This document shows, piece by piece, positions 23,249-37,000 of a DNA stretch of 64,000 nt. Source of the stretch: Akebia trifoliata (taxonomy: Eukaryota; Streptophyta; Magnoliopsida; Ranunculales; Lardizabalaceae); assembly GCA_017979445.1 (NCBI GenBank), contig CM030717.1, positions 25,097,288-25,161,287 of the forward strand, written 5' to 3'. The position numbers were made by a program, and so were the translations under genes. Positions within the stretch are counted from its first letter, which is position 1. Each line of letters begins with the position of its first letter. A model generated the notes under the pieces. It saw only the letters and a program-made list of their open reading frames with translations. It was not told the DNA's origin and searched no databases.

Positions 23249-24780
23249 TCCTTCCATATTCTAAGAAATGTACCTTTCAATACTCCAATACATGTTAAAT
23301 GTAGTGTTCTAAATAATCTGATACAAAATATATATATATAGATATTATGTGAAGACTTTTACTTAAATTAAAACACACATCAGATCAGGAAAGTGCATAT
23401 TACTCAATCAAATTATGTAGAATGGAAACCGCCAATATTATATATATGAGCTATCATAGCCAGACAATTGGGTGATTAAACAACAAGCTAACAAATAAAA
23501 CTTAAAATCCACACACAATAAAGGGACTCATGAGAACAAAGACTTCTATTTCCTTTAACCTTCTGTGAACCTAACTTTCTGCAAAACATTCTTTGTTACT
23601 AGCACCATCATTGGTCTTTTTTATACACATCCCAATCCACTTCATTCAACTTTCCTTTCATATTCTCTCTTACTAGAACCACCATTATTGGTCTTGAAAA
23701 CCTTGAATATATACTAGTATTCAAAATTACAACAAAAATAATGACTTTCATGATTTCATTTCAATTTTGATCAAAAAATAATTAAATTTAGCAAAAAAAT
23801 TTTGCATTTAACAAGGGTAGATTTTTCTTCTCATTATGAGATGGGCTCTCTGATCATGAAAAAAAATGAGTAATCCTTTTGAATTCATAAAACTAAACAA
23901 GAAATCAATCATTTTTTTTTCTGAAATTTCCATAAAAAATCAACAAAATAGATCATTTATCAACAATGTTTTATGATCAATCAAACACCCAATTTTACTA
24001 CTTTCGAACAATAAAACCAACAAGTATAGATCCATTACAAAAATAACAAAAACCATCCAAACATTCTCCAAAGATAATCAAGATCAGATTGTACATCCAA
24101 TTCCAAACACATTACCAATCTCAACCACCAAATCGTTAAATAAAACAACATTCAATTGTTAAACAATGGATAAAGATAATAGATATTGAAATGGCGATTG
24201 ATCATCAATCGATCGATCTATAAACAATCTACATAAACCTACTCTGAAAAATAGGATTGAAGTACAAAATACCTCTGAAACCCTAGACTTCACATTGTAG
24301 AGTATCCCCAAGAGAGACGAGAGAAACTGAGAGAGACGACAGAGATGACAGAGATTTGGTGTGAGATAGACAAGAGAGATGCGAAAGGTTTAGTCGGTGC
24401 ACAATAGAGAGAGATAAGAGAGAGCAGAAATTTTAGTCAGTGCTCAGTCGAGAGAGATGAAAAAGGCGACAGAGTTTTAGGCGAAAAAAGACGAGAGTTT
24501 CAGATTTCTATCGTTTGAGTTGAAATAGAAGACCTGATAGACGTAATAACTAATATATTTGTGAAGGGTTATATTTGTCCACGAAAAAAAAAATGATGTT
24601 GAGTGCAAATAGCAATAAGCATTCAACGTCTTTTTTGTGCTGAAAATTTCAATCAAATTTTCAGCACTTGGTGCTGAATTTTTTTAGTAAACAAATGCGC
24701 TAATTTTAAGAAAGTGCTAAAAATAAATTTTTTCAACAATAAGCACTAAAAATTAGCGCAAACAAACACAACCCAAGTCT
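23249..24780. other. AT-rich DNA with a possible minus-strand 5' leader
   Basis: No recognised protein. Read on the minus strand, 24540-24290 is a CT-rich, leader-like stretch ending in CTAGGGTTTCAG followed by AGGTATTTTG, which resembles a plant 5' UTR with a splice donor. No coding exon could be joined to it. At 24600-24775, two direct copies of a TGCGCTAATTTT/AGTGCTAAAAAT-type motif and several short inverted repeats suggest a worn MITE. Confidence 0.25.
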
Positions 24781-25660
24781 AACAAGAAAAAAAGAATCTA
24801 CTCTCAACTCATCTTTATTATCTACTATCTTCTACTTCACTCTCAACCTTCTCACATTACTCTAAAATACATAGTCATATTTTACTAAGGACTCAAAAAA
24901 GAAGACATAGAAAAAGAATAAGGAAGAAAAGAAGAAGGACATTAAGGCTTCAAGGTGGGACATACCCCCCTCTCTCTCCCCTCTCTATTTCCCCCTTCTA
25001 CCTCCCCTCTTACTTCTTTTTAATTTTTCGTTTAGAAAATTTCTAAGATGTGATATTCCCCTTCCCTATCTCCAATAGATCGGACTTCGGTTCGGTTGAA
25101 AGTATAGGAGTTGTAATTGCCTTCAAAAATAAAATCATTTTAAAACCCTCAAATCATTTTGTGGCAACCAGCATTCGGATTCTTCTCGACTCATGAGAAT
25201 GGATCCGTAACCATAACTAACACTTTTCAAAAATATGATTTTCAAGGCTAATGTCTATTAGGATCATCTCCTTCGATGAGATGATCTTTACGAGCTAAAG
25301 CCAATAGTAAATCTCTACTTACGGTACAAATTATCGACACGTGGCACTTTATTCTATTTGTAATTTTTAATCAAAATGACCGAGTTGAATTGAGGTTACC
25401 ACTACTTGGTGGGAAGAAAAGGGTGCCTAACACCTTCCATTTTCTCCTATCGAACCGTTTACTCAAATCTCAATATTAGATTGATACCTTATCCATTGAA
25501 AGTCATTAAACGCCAAAAGCGATACTCTTTCAAAAAATGTACATCTGGTGACCATTCACACCCTCTTACTATATGAATGGTGGCGACTCCAAACCTTAGT
25601 AGATGTATTACTCGAAATCGAAAACCACGCATCTACACTTTCGTTGACAGATCTTCGGAG
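24781..25660 (+). mobile_element. Worn LTR end of a second Tat-like family
   Basis: Contains GGTGCCTAACACCTTCC (25432-25448), CGCCAAAAGCGATA, and then GACCATTCACACCCTCTT and ATGAATGGTGGCGACTCC (25570-25588). The same order of motifs appears in the solo LTR ending at 58933 (58702-58718, then 58846-58876). Limits are uncertain and no paired LTR was found. Confidence 0.4.
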
Positions 25661-26109
25661 TTTTAAAGGTCTGCTTAAGTGCATTCAACAGATGCATTGC
25701 TCTCATGTAAGAAGAATCATCTTCATCTCGCTCACTTGTAATCTCGTGACTAGGGTCACTCTAGGAGGCTAATAGTACGTTCAACTTACTTCTCTACAGG
25801 CACTTGAATGTCTTATGAAGTCCACCACACAAATAACACTGAATCTAGTTGCGATGATCGCTAGATTGGGTACCTGTGTTCTTCAAAGGGGAGGAATCCC
25901 GTTGGGATCTCTTATTAGGATTGTGTTTAGATCCTCCATTTTACCTTTGGATGACCCATTGGTGTACTCACGTTGCGGGGAGTACCCCTTCGATTAAGGG
26001 TGTACCTCCTTTTTGTTCCTATCCACGAGAGAGTAATCTGTTAATCGCTTAGTTGCGGTAATAGCAATCGTGAAATCCTGTACACGTCGCCTCTATAGTT
26101 CTATCTGAA

Positions 26110-26860
26110 CCCAAAGCTTGAACCCTTCTTAAAATGAAAACAGCTTGTCTTTTTCTGACATGTTACGGATATCAAGTATCAAGGCGAAAAATTGCTTGAT
26201 GTAGTCGTGAGCTGTACCTGTCTGGTGGAGTTCCCTCAATTTTTTACGAGCAATAAACTCCACATTCTCGGGTAGAAACTGATTCTTCAACTCCTTTTTA
26301 AAGTCATCCCATGTATCGATGGAACATTAGCCACTTTCCATCTCAGTGTACTTTGTTCGTCACTATAGTTTGGCATCACCTGCAAGATTCATAGAACCAG
26401 TTGTGACCTTTACCTCTTCGAAATCTAGACGAGCTGTACGGAAGTACTACTCCATGTCGAATAGGAAATTTTTTAGCTCTTTCACATCGTGAACACTATT
26501 AAAGGTGCATGGCTTAGAGACTTACAAGCGCGAGGGAGAAGCATCACAACTAGTATGCCGATCATTACTTACGGCTCTAACAAGGAGACATACATTCCTA
26601 GTGAACTCCGTGATCTGTTCCTATAAGTTGATTAGGATCTTCCACAAGGTTAACTACTCTAGAACTGAGGGTCACAGATTCTTCTTCCAGTGTATTCTGA
26701 TGACCATTTGTTGCGTCATATCATCAACGAGACCCAATAGTTGGGTCATCTTATCTTCGAGTAGCTCAATACGTTCCTTGTTTGTACATGGTGGTAGTAT
26801 GGTTGGAGCAGGTTGGTCTGTGGTACTTTTTTCTCATCTTGCCATTGTTCGTGTGTAGTA
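26110..26860 (-). pseudogene. gag: Chromovirus-type Ty3/gypsy gag, broken and truncated
   Basis: Reverse-strand reading shows a gag core with stops. One block has VKELKNFLFDME and YFRTARLDFEEVKVTT; the next has DTWDDFKKELKNQFLPENVE, then FIARKKLRELHQTGTAHDYI and MSEKDKLF. Near 26700-26860 an N-terminal segment contains MTQLLGLVDDMTQQM. Its order relative to the primer site (26944-26959) and the LTR (26962-27533) is correct for a minus-strand element. Similarity stops near 26110, so protease, reverse transcriptase, integrase and 3' LTR are missing. The precise chromovirus lineage was not determined. Confidence 0.75.
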
Positions 26861-26943
26861 AATAAAAACTAGGGGAAAAGTTTGGTGTTGAAACCAACGT
26901 GAACCTGAACCAACGTAGTTTGCTACCAACTATGCTCTAATAA

Positions 26944-26959
26944 CTGAGTTCTGATACCA
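26944..26959 (-). other. tRNA-Met-type primer-binding site
   Basis: The reverse strand reads TGGTATCAGAACTCAG directly after the LTR end ...ACCATGACA plus two bases. It matches the common plant initiator tRNA-Met site TGGTATCAGAGC with one change in the first 12 bases. Confidence 0.75.
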
Positions 26960-26961
26960 AA

Positions 26962-27533
26962 TGTCATGGTCGTGTTCTTTCGAAGCGAGATCGTGCAGTG
27001 CAAGGGGGTGCTAATGCACAAGTAAGCATGTAAAAATGATCGTATACTATAATACATAGCAAGCAAACAAGATAACGATCAACACAAGGCAAAGCCCGGA
27101 AGCAACTTTATTGATATAATATTGATTAAATGGAGTAACACGTTACAAAAATATAAAGGTGTGTTACAATGCAACTGATGATCCTATGACACGCGGGACT
27201 TCCACGTAGCTTGGCGTGAGGGCTCGAATCAACGTGAGTGTAGGCCGGGGATTGAGAAGCACTAGACACCCTTCCTACAAAGAGTACGCTAAGTCTTTCC
27301 TAGGTTTTCAAAATGAAACATCAAAAGTGGAGGCCGGTCATACTCCCTTATTACTAAAATTTCATTAAGCTAACAGATATGCCCTGGCATGGGACTAATA
27401 TGCCTTCATATTAAGCTTTACATAGTATTACATGGGTGCTCCCAAGTGACTACGAGGCGAGCTACACCTAAACTCTAGGTGTAAAAGTGCATAGCCGTTA
27501 CACATTGGCTTGGGGTGCCCTAGGGCTGCGACA
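26962..27533 (-). repeat. 5' LTR of the truncated minus-strand gypsy element (572 bp)
   Basis: On the minus strand it starts TGTCGCAGCCC and ends GACCATGACA, followed by the tRNA-Met primer site and gag. The second LTR is absent, so no target duplication can be tested. Confidence 0.8.
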
Positions 27534-29570
<2,037 letters not shown>

Positions 29571-30545
29571 AGGTTGACCACATATAGAGTGATAGCAAAC
29601 ATATAGAGGAGGAGGATCACGTTAACCAATGATTATGGATAGTGGTGGTGCGCTATGATATGCTATCAAATCCCGAAAACTACAACCTAGGAAATATTAG
29701 AATGAAAGCAATCATATATATATATATATATATAGTGGATGTATTGGTTGGTTAGGATTTTATGGAAGAAAGTACGACGTCTCTGTTTCTAACATCAACA
29801 AACAAACAAAAAAGAGGTACCGGAATGAAAGCAGCCGTATAGTAGTTCATCTCAAAGGTTGGTTGACTATGGAGTGTGTGGTGGAATGGTACGATCCCAT
29901 TTCTTTTGATTTTTTAACATTTGCACCATTTCTTTTCTATCTAGGTGCCTGCTTTTGATGTATTTGACTTAGGTTCTTATCAAATGCTATTAGAACACCT
30001 ACCTCTCCCCTTTATCTTCTTCGGTCTGAATCCCAAACTTGATGTTTAAGGGAAAGGGATACTTGGGGGGCCCAAAAAAATTTTGAGGGTATGCTTTTGG
30101 TGTTGTATAGGTAACTTCCTTATCAAATGCTATTAGAACCAAGTCCCACATCTTGGGTTCAAATCAACTACAAAGTAATCACGTAGTAGGCCACCTTAAA
30201 TGTCTCATGGAGCATAGTGTTGTTGTATGATCCCAAGAAATAAATTAGGGTTTAACTTTTTTGCTTTTGATCTATTATTATTGGTTAGGTTCTTAGCCCA
30301 TTTTCAACCAGTATTGGCTTGGTTCTTCCCAAATGCCTATCAGAGCCGATGCCACCTAGGGAAATGATTGCTTGGGGAGGACTAAAAAAAAGGAAGGAAT
30401 CAAAATGAAAGCAACCACATAGTGGACAGCCTTAAATGTAAACCATGGAGCATGGTGTGGTACGAATCTAAGAGATAAGTTGGGTAAAGGGGAGAGGGCG
30501 GGTATGACAGCGAAAGCAACTATACTATATACTGGACCTTGGGAT
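29571..30545. repeat. Degenerate dispersed repeat units
   Basis: Blocks with the theme AATGAAAGCAACCACATAGTGG, CTTAAATG, GGAGCATGGTGTGGTACGA recur near 29701, 29826, 30165, 30396 and 30508 with varied spacing and a few rearrangements. The class is unknown. A (TA)n tract at 29714-29734 sits inside the first copy. Confidence 0.4.
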
Positions 30546-30709
30546 AAGTATCTCCAAGATTTGTGTTATCAAGATACTCATAAATCTCAACCAATGGATT
30601 TTGCATTTAAAGGGTTGGGATCATGTAATTTTTTCGAGAATCATTCTTAGGAGTCAACAGAGGTGTAATAAGTAAAAGTTGGGGTACGAACAGCAGCTCT
30701 CTAATATAA

Positions 30710-30734
30710 CCCCCCCCCCCCCCCCCCCCCCCCC
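30710..30734. repeat. Poly-C tract (25 C)
   Basis: An uninterrupted run of 25 C. Such a run is error-prone in sequencing, so the exact length is uncertain. Confidence 0.85.
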
Positions 30735-31020
30735 ATTTACGCATGGAAATCCCATAATGTGCAGCTGGACCAATTTTGTCAGGCTCAGCTGCACCACAGG
30801 CGCACTATACTTTTAGCCATCAAGATATCCACAAAATGTAACAAAAAAAAAAAATACTTTCAAATCCACAACAAATAAATCCTGAGTGAAAATACTAATC
30901 GAGATCTTAATACAGTAAACATATTCAACAAGGAAAAGAAAGGAAAACAGAGAAACATGTACCCACTTGAAGGAAAAGCAAGTAGGCCTACATAAACTGC
31001 CAATCAAAGAAAAACCAAAA

Positions 31021-34000
31021 TCAACTTCTGAGAAAGCGCCAAGGTCCTGTTCCTGTCCCTATCCTGCAAACGTAGAGACAGAAAAGTTTAAAATAATTAG
31101 ACTTTTGAAATTTTCATTAACATACTATTGGTGCATGGATCTTGCTTGTGTTTTAGAACATGAGTTGACTTGTCTCAATTACATTTCGAGTTGTCTAGGT
31201 AGTAAAACTCATTTGAACTAACCAGTCAAATGGGCTCGGAAACCCGCCTACTCAAACTAAAACTCAGCCAAGCTATAGTTCTTTTGAGAAAAACAGAAAA
31301 TAAATTTAACTTCTAAAATATTAAAAGTTTTTGAGATGTTCAATAATTTTAATATACATCATTTGACTTGTCTGTGTTGACACATGAATAGTAGAGTTTA
31401 CCCAACTCCATGGGCATTCAAGCCAAATCAAGCTTCCAAGTAAGATGCAACCAAAATGATGAACTAAGATAACAAGAACACAAATAGTGGACTTTTATCC
31501 CTAATTAATGTATGTAAGGCAGTAGTTATAGTTTTTCGTATGATCACTACTCCAAGGCATTAATTTTCTGTCGGAAATTGCAATTTCCTTATAACAGGAA
31601 ATTACCTCCAAAAGCCAGCGATTGTGCGAAGACTCATATTGATGGTCAGAGCAATCCATATCCCAATAAAGCCATGACTGTGAGAGAGAAGGAACAAGCA
31701 CGCGATGCTTACTATGGACACCAGAACCTAAGAAAAATAAATCTCCACAAGTAAACATCTTGTAAAATAGATTTAAAAAAGAAAAAAGAAAAAAGCATTT
31801 GCAATGGGCTAGTAAACTAACTTACCATGGAGTAAGCAGAAAAGGCAAAATCAGACGCTCCAAAGTTGACACCATCAAAAACAAAGGCTAATGAGTTGAT
31901 TGGTTGAGTAGCTGCCACAAACTGATGAGTGAATGGAACCAGTTTAATAAAATTTGGAATGAAATAAAACATAGAACATTAGTAAAAACTTCATCTTTTT
32001 TTGTTTGTAGACTAGAGGAGATACCGGGATGCCTATACTGATAAGGTGCAAAACATTGATGTCTTTCGTAAATAATCCTGACCCAAACTGCAATCCGATT
32101 CCAACAAAGAGAGTAAGCGCTAATCCCATAACCAAACCCATCTGCAAAATAGATCCAATCACAACATTTTTAGAGGAAATTATAATATAATAGATGAGAG
32201 GAGTGAGATACTTGTGCTCTTCGAAAGTGATGTTTGTACCTGCAATACCCGGGATGCGGTGGCTGCTGCCTTGTCATGATCCTTTTCGGCAAATGCGCTT
32301 GCCAGTATAGCCTGAAGGGGAGTTTGATGTTAATCTTTTTGTAAAAGTAAAAGTCAAATCACTTTTCAAATAGTTAGTTTGAATGAAATTTCTATTGTTG
32401 GTACTTGGAAGTGTTGATCCCAAGACCTCTTTTTACTTATCCCTTTTATTGCAAGTTGCTTTTTGCTTTATCTCTTTTGGTGTAGTTGGTTCATTAAAAC
32501 CACTCTTATTTTAGTCTCACATTGGGAAATAACAAGAGTGAGTATCTCCTCATAAGTAATGTTGAGTAATACTCTTGTTAAAAGCATTCAAGAGTCTCCA
32601 TAATGCCATACGCGCCCGCACGCCTCACCTAGCCAAGCTAAGTTGAGTCGGGTCGAGTGAGGGCGCCGTGGGCTGTGGGCCCAATTGGGCTCTTTGAGCC
32701 CGGGACTGTGGGCATTTCCTATATCTTTTTGCTAAAACTTTCTTTTAAATATTTTACGTAACTCCTTTTCTCTTTTCATTGACTTATTCTTTTACCATAT
32801 ATCTTTTGTGGGTTTAACGGATCTCAAACATGTCATTGTTTTGCTACTCATTGAGGTAGTCTTTCGGAGTTAATGGGTAAGTGATTAAGAGAGAACAGAT
32901 CTCTTCTAATCACTATTTAAGCTAGGTTTGTATAAGGTTTTTTAATGAAACAAAAAATTGACTCTCAACTTCTGATTTCTTTTGTTCTATTATTTGGTCT
33001 GTCACTAGAGTACATTTGAGAGTTCTGACATCTTCATTATTGTGCTTATAATCGAAGATCTACCCATTGAAACCTAGGAGGAAAGTTGAAAAACCTTGAA
33101 TCACTCGAGCAGGGCGCAATCATTTCCTTTAGGTCAACATGCACAGCACGTGCCTCGGGATATTATTACCTCTCTATTTCTGTTTTGGACATTCTCTACA
33201 GAGAAGATCAACATACTTGTAGCTTGTTATTGTTCTACTGGATCTATATTTCTGCAGACTCTTCAAATCCGGGTCAGTTTATTATTTTCCTGGTTTGATT
33301 AATCAATTAGAATGTCTCTAATTATTTTGAATTAATTGTTTCCTTATCCGGATTCTAACATTTGAAACTGTTAAAAGTATACTACATACATATGAAACCA
33401 TCACCATAGAAGAAGATAGTATATAAGTAAAGAAATAAATAAACGATAATTCTTTTTCATGGTAGTTCAATTCAGAATAACGCATTTGTTTTACCTGTCC
33501 AGCAACAGCTAATCCGTCGGCAAGGAGAGATGTTGTCAACCAAATCTGCAAGCAGATTTGAAATGCAGCCATGGATGTTGATCCATGGCGTGCAGCCAAT
33601 GATGCCGCCAAGGTCACACAGAATGTCACAGCTATTACCCTTGCCAGCAATAAAGAACCTGAGATCAAGTACCCGACAAAGTAAGGCTTTCGGAATATTA
33701 TTTCTTTTTGCTAGGCAAGCAAGAGGTCAACAATCCTCAAGCCTTACCAACTGCAGGCATTGTGGCATATGATACAAAATTAAAAATTAAGATCCTTTCG
33801 GAAACTTTGTTGAAGAAACCAAATTCTAAAAACTTGAAGCAAAAAAGTAATCTCATAACCAGAAGCAAAAAAAAAAAAACATTGATCCATTGCTCTTAAA
33901 AGGCTCGATATTACTCAGTAAATGCCGTATGTTTGATAGTAGTATGTCACATCAGTTATGAATCCACCAAAGTTTCTCTGGCTATGTCAATTTTGCGAAA

Positions 34001-37000
34001 CTTTGATAGCTTCTAGAACCATTAAAAAGCTGGTCTAATACCGTAACGATTAAAATACTGTGTGAGAACTGGAAGTTCTGTTGCCATTGATCACTAAGGT
34101 TGATAACTGGGTGGATCCATGAAGTTCGAGAATGTTTTGGAAGTACTGTGCAAAGGCAGATATTTGAAGAATTCAAAGTAGATATAATAACATGAGGAAT
34201 GGGAGACAATGGGGGCATCGTTGAACCTTTCAATTCAGTGAGGATGGCAATATGTTATTAACTAGTAGTTGGCAGTCCACCATATAATTCATATGTCAGG
34301 GACCTAAGATACATGAGGCCTAAAACTTTCATGCTAATGTCCAACAATCAATTATTTATTTATGAATAGTCTGATCTTCTATACTAAGATTTAAAATTTC
34401 AAATCCATATTTATGTTCCTTGCACTGATTCATTTCTCTCATATTAAGGCCAGAGGGGGAACAAGCCTTCTAGATGAGATTGAAAAGATTAATTGGATTA
34501 TTTAATGATGAGCTAAAAATGTGAGATGATTTATAATTTGTGCAGCATTCATGAAACTAGATTTAGTTTTTTAGGTAATGATGTTGCAGGTAGAAGCGTG
34601 TACCACCTTCATTGATCTAACTTTTTGAAAGTTTCATAAATATTTTATAACATTTAGCTTAGAAATTTCTCTCTTAAAGGTTAAACTTCCAAATTTGCTG
34701 CAGTATTGCTCCATTAAACAAAGAATCATTTACAATAAAGTATATAGTCAAGCAAATAAGATTGTAAGCTCATCCTGTAATTTTCATCAAAATACCATTC
34801 TAAAGTCAGAATCTGAACATAAGATGTCAAATCTAGATTTCGTTGTGTAGATAGTTACTGGTGGGACAATTTACTGATGAATGAATTAAAAACCTCATAC
34901 CATTTTTAAGAAACCGACCAAATTGCATGTCTTTGATACTTGGAGGTAAGAGATTGATTTTTTTCATTAATCTCCATAACAGTATTACTGAAATTAGATA
35001 CCTGTAAAAACCAAAATTTATGTGAGGAATAATGATGACAGATGCTTGAGAGTATCAAGATATTTATATTATCTTTAACCATATAAAAATATTTCAGAAA
35101 CTTGCAAAATAGAATAAAAAACATGAATCAGATATAACTTACTGAGAAATTATATGTGCGATGGCTGCACCACTGACACCCAAATGCAAAGCGAAAATAA
35201 GAATCGGGTCTAAAATTATATTCATTACATCTCCCGCCACTACATTAATATCAGATGAAAAACATTGGAGTTAGATACATTGTCAAATCTGAAGTAAGGA
35301 AGATGAAATATCAGGAACATTGTAATCAGTTCTATTTCAATAAATCTTCAGGAAGACACTCAACGTAGGGCTGCAATGGATCAGGTCCGGATCGGATACA
35401 AGTATCGGATCAGTCCTGGATCAGATCTGATCCTTATTGGATCGGTACCAAATCGAACACGATCCAATCCATTAGCAATCGGATCGGGTTTGGATCGGTC
35501 CAAACCCAATTTTATGTACAAAATGTAAATAAATTTCATATATCTTAACAAATATATAATATAATTTATATACTTTATAACATATTATCTGGGTCCTTAT
35601 CAGATCGGGACATGGTGGATCCAGATCCGATCCAATACGAGATTGGATCAAAACCTTATCGGATTGGATCGTTGTTGGAATCAAAATCATCGATCCAGAC
35701 CCGAAGTTATCGGATTGGAATATATCAAATTTTGGGTCTGATCCGATCCATTAACAGCCCCACCTCAAGGGATGTAATCACCTCAATATGAAGAATGCTG
35801 CACACAAAAAATTCTTTGACTAATATAGATCTTCCATCTCTATAAAGTAAGATGCTATGATCTAATTGTTGCCCATCATAATCATCATCATCATCATCTA
35901 CCTACCTTATCCCAATTTCTTCCATCAAGACATGTTCAGTCATATTTTTTCTTAATACCTCTACCCATGTCATTTCCAGACTTCCTCTTTCTCTTTTAGA
36001 GCCCGGGACTTAAACCAAAATACACCTCCATCCTCACTAGTACTGTTATTTGTATTCTTTGTATATTCTGAAAAACATCTCAAAAACTTTCCCTTTATTC
36101 ATGTTTCAATGTAATTGGTTTTTTTTGTTTCCAGTTAAAAGTTGGATTAATTGAGGCTACAAAGAAATAACTTCACAAAATCCGGTCTTTAAATGAAATA
36201 ATTAAAATAATTAAAAATTAAAACCCAAAAGCAGTTTATGTACACAAAAACCATTTAAAGTTGACTAAGCAGTTTGGTAGGTTCCACAAAGACCAAACAT
36301 GGCCTAAATGAGGAGTGATTACTGTAGGTTTAAACGTTAGGGGCCGGTTCGACGGACGTCTCAAAAAACGTCTAAGAAACTGATGTTTCTCGGCCGTCAG
36401 ATTTCAGTCAATCAACGGAGCACATACTTCCGCACGTCAGTTCATTTATTAAAAACGAAATTTTCGAAATTTGCAAGCACATCCCTCCGTTTTTACAAAT
36501 TTCGAACGAACTCTCCTTCTCCCTTTCTACTCGACAGAACGAGAGAGTTCAGTCGTTCTCTCTCTCTTTGTCTCCATCGAAATCTTGAGAGCCACCGAGA
36601 GCTCGCTCACTCTCTCTCTCTCTCTATTGAGTCTCGATAGAAAATCAAACCCCGAAAACCCTGTTTTCATCTTCATCTCCATTGAAAACCCCGAAAACCC
36701 TGTTATCATTTGTAACAAGGCATTTGCGATTTTATCACTCCTATTTTCAGGTTTATATATGGCACAGAGGTACTGGAGAGCTCCTAGAGGTATTGTCTGG
36801 GCATTCTGGAGCTGTTAACTCTGTGAACTGGAATCCAGCTAACCCCCATATGTTGGCATCGGCCAGTGATGACCGTACAATTCGCATATGGGGTTTAAAT
36901 CAGGTCAAACCGAAGCGTAAGGATGCTGAGAGTAATGGTTTTATCCATCATTGCAATGGAGGAACTTGAAGATAACAAGAACATGGGAATAATCAGATAT

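Noticed and set aside
26505..26858. Plus-strand ORF of 117 aa
   Set aside because: Antisense to the chromovirus-type gag remnant on the minus strand.
34906..35124. Minus-strand ORF of 72 aa read as a separate gene
   Set aside because: It is an out-of-frame reading over MATE exon 7 and its flanking introns.
36527..36718. Minus-strand ORF of 63 aa rich in Arg/Glu/Ser
   Set aside because: Produced by the CT-rich TIR of the Pack-MULE.
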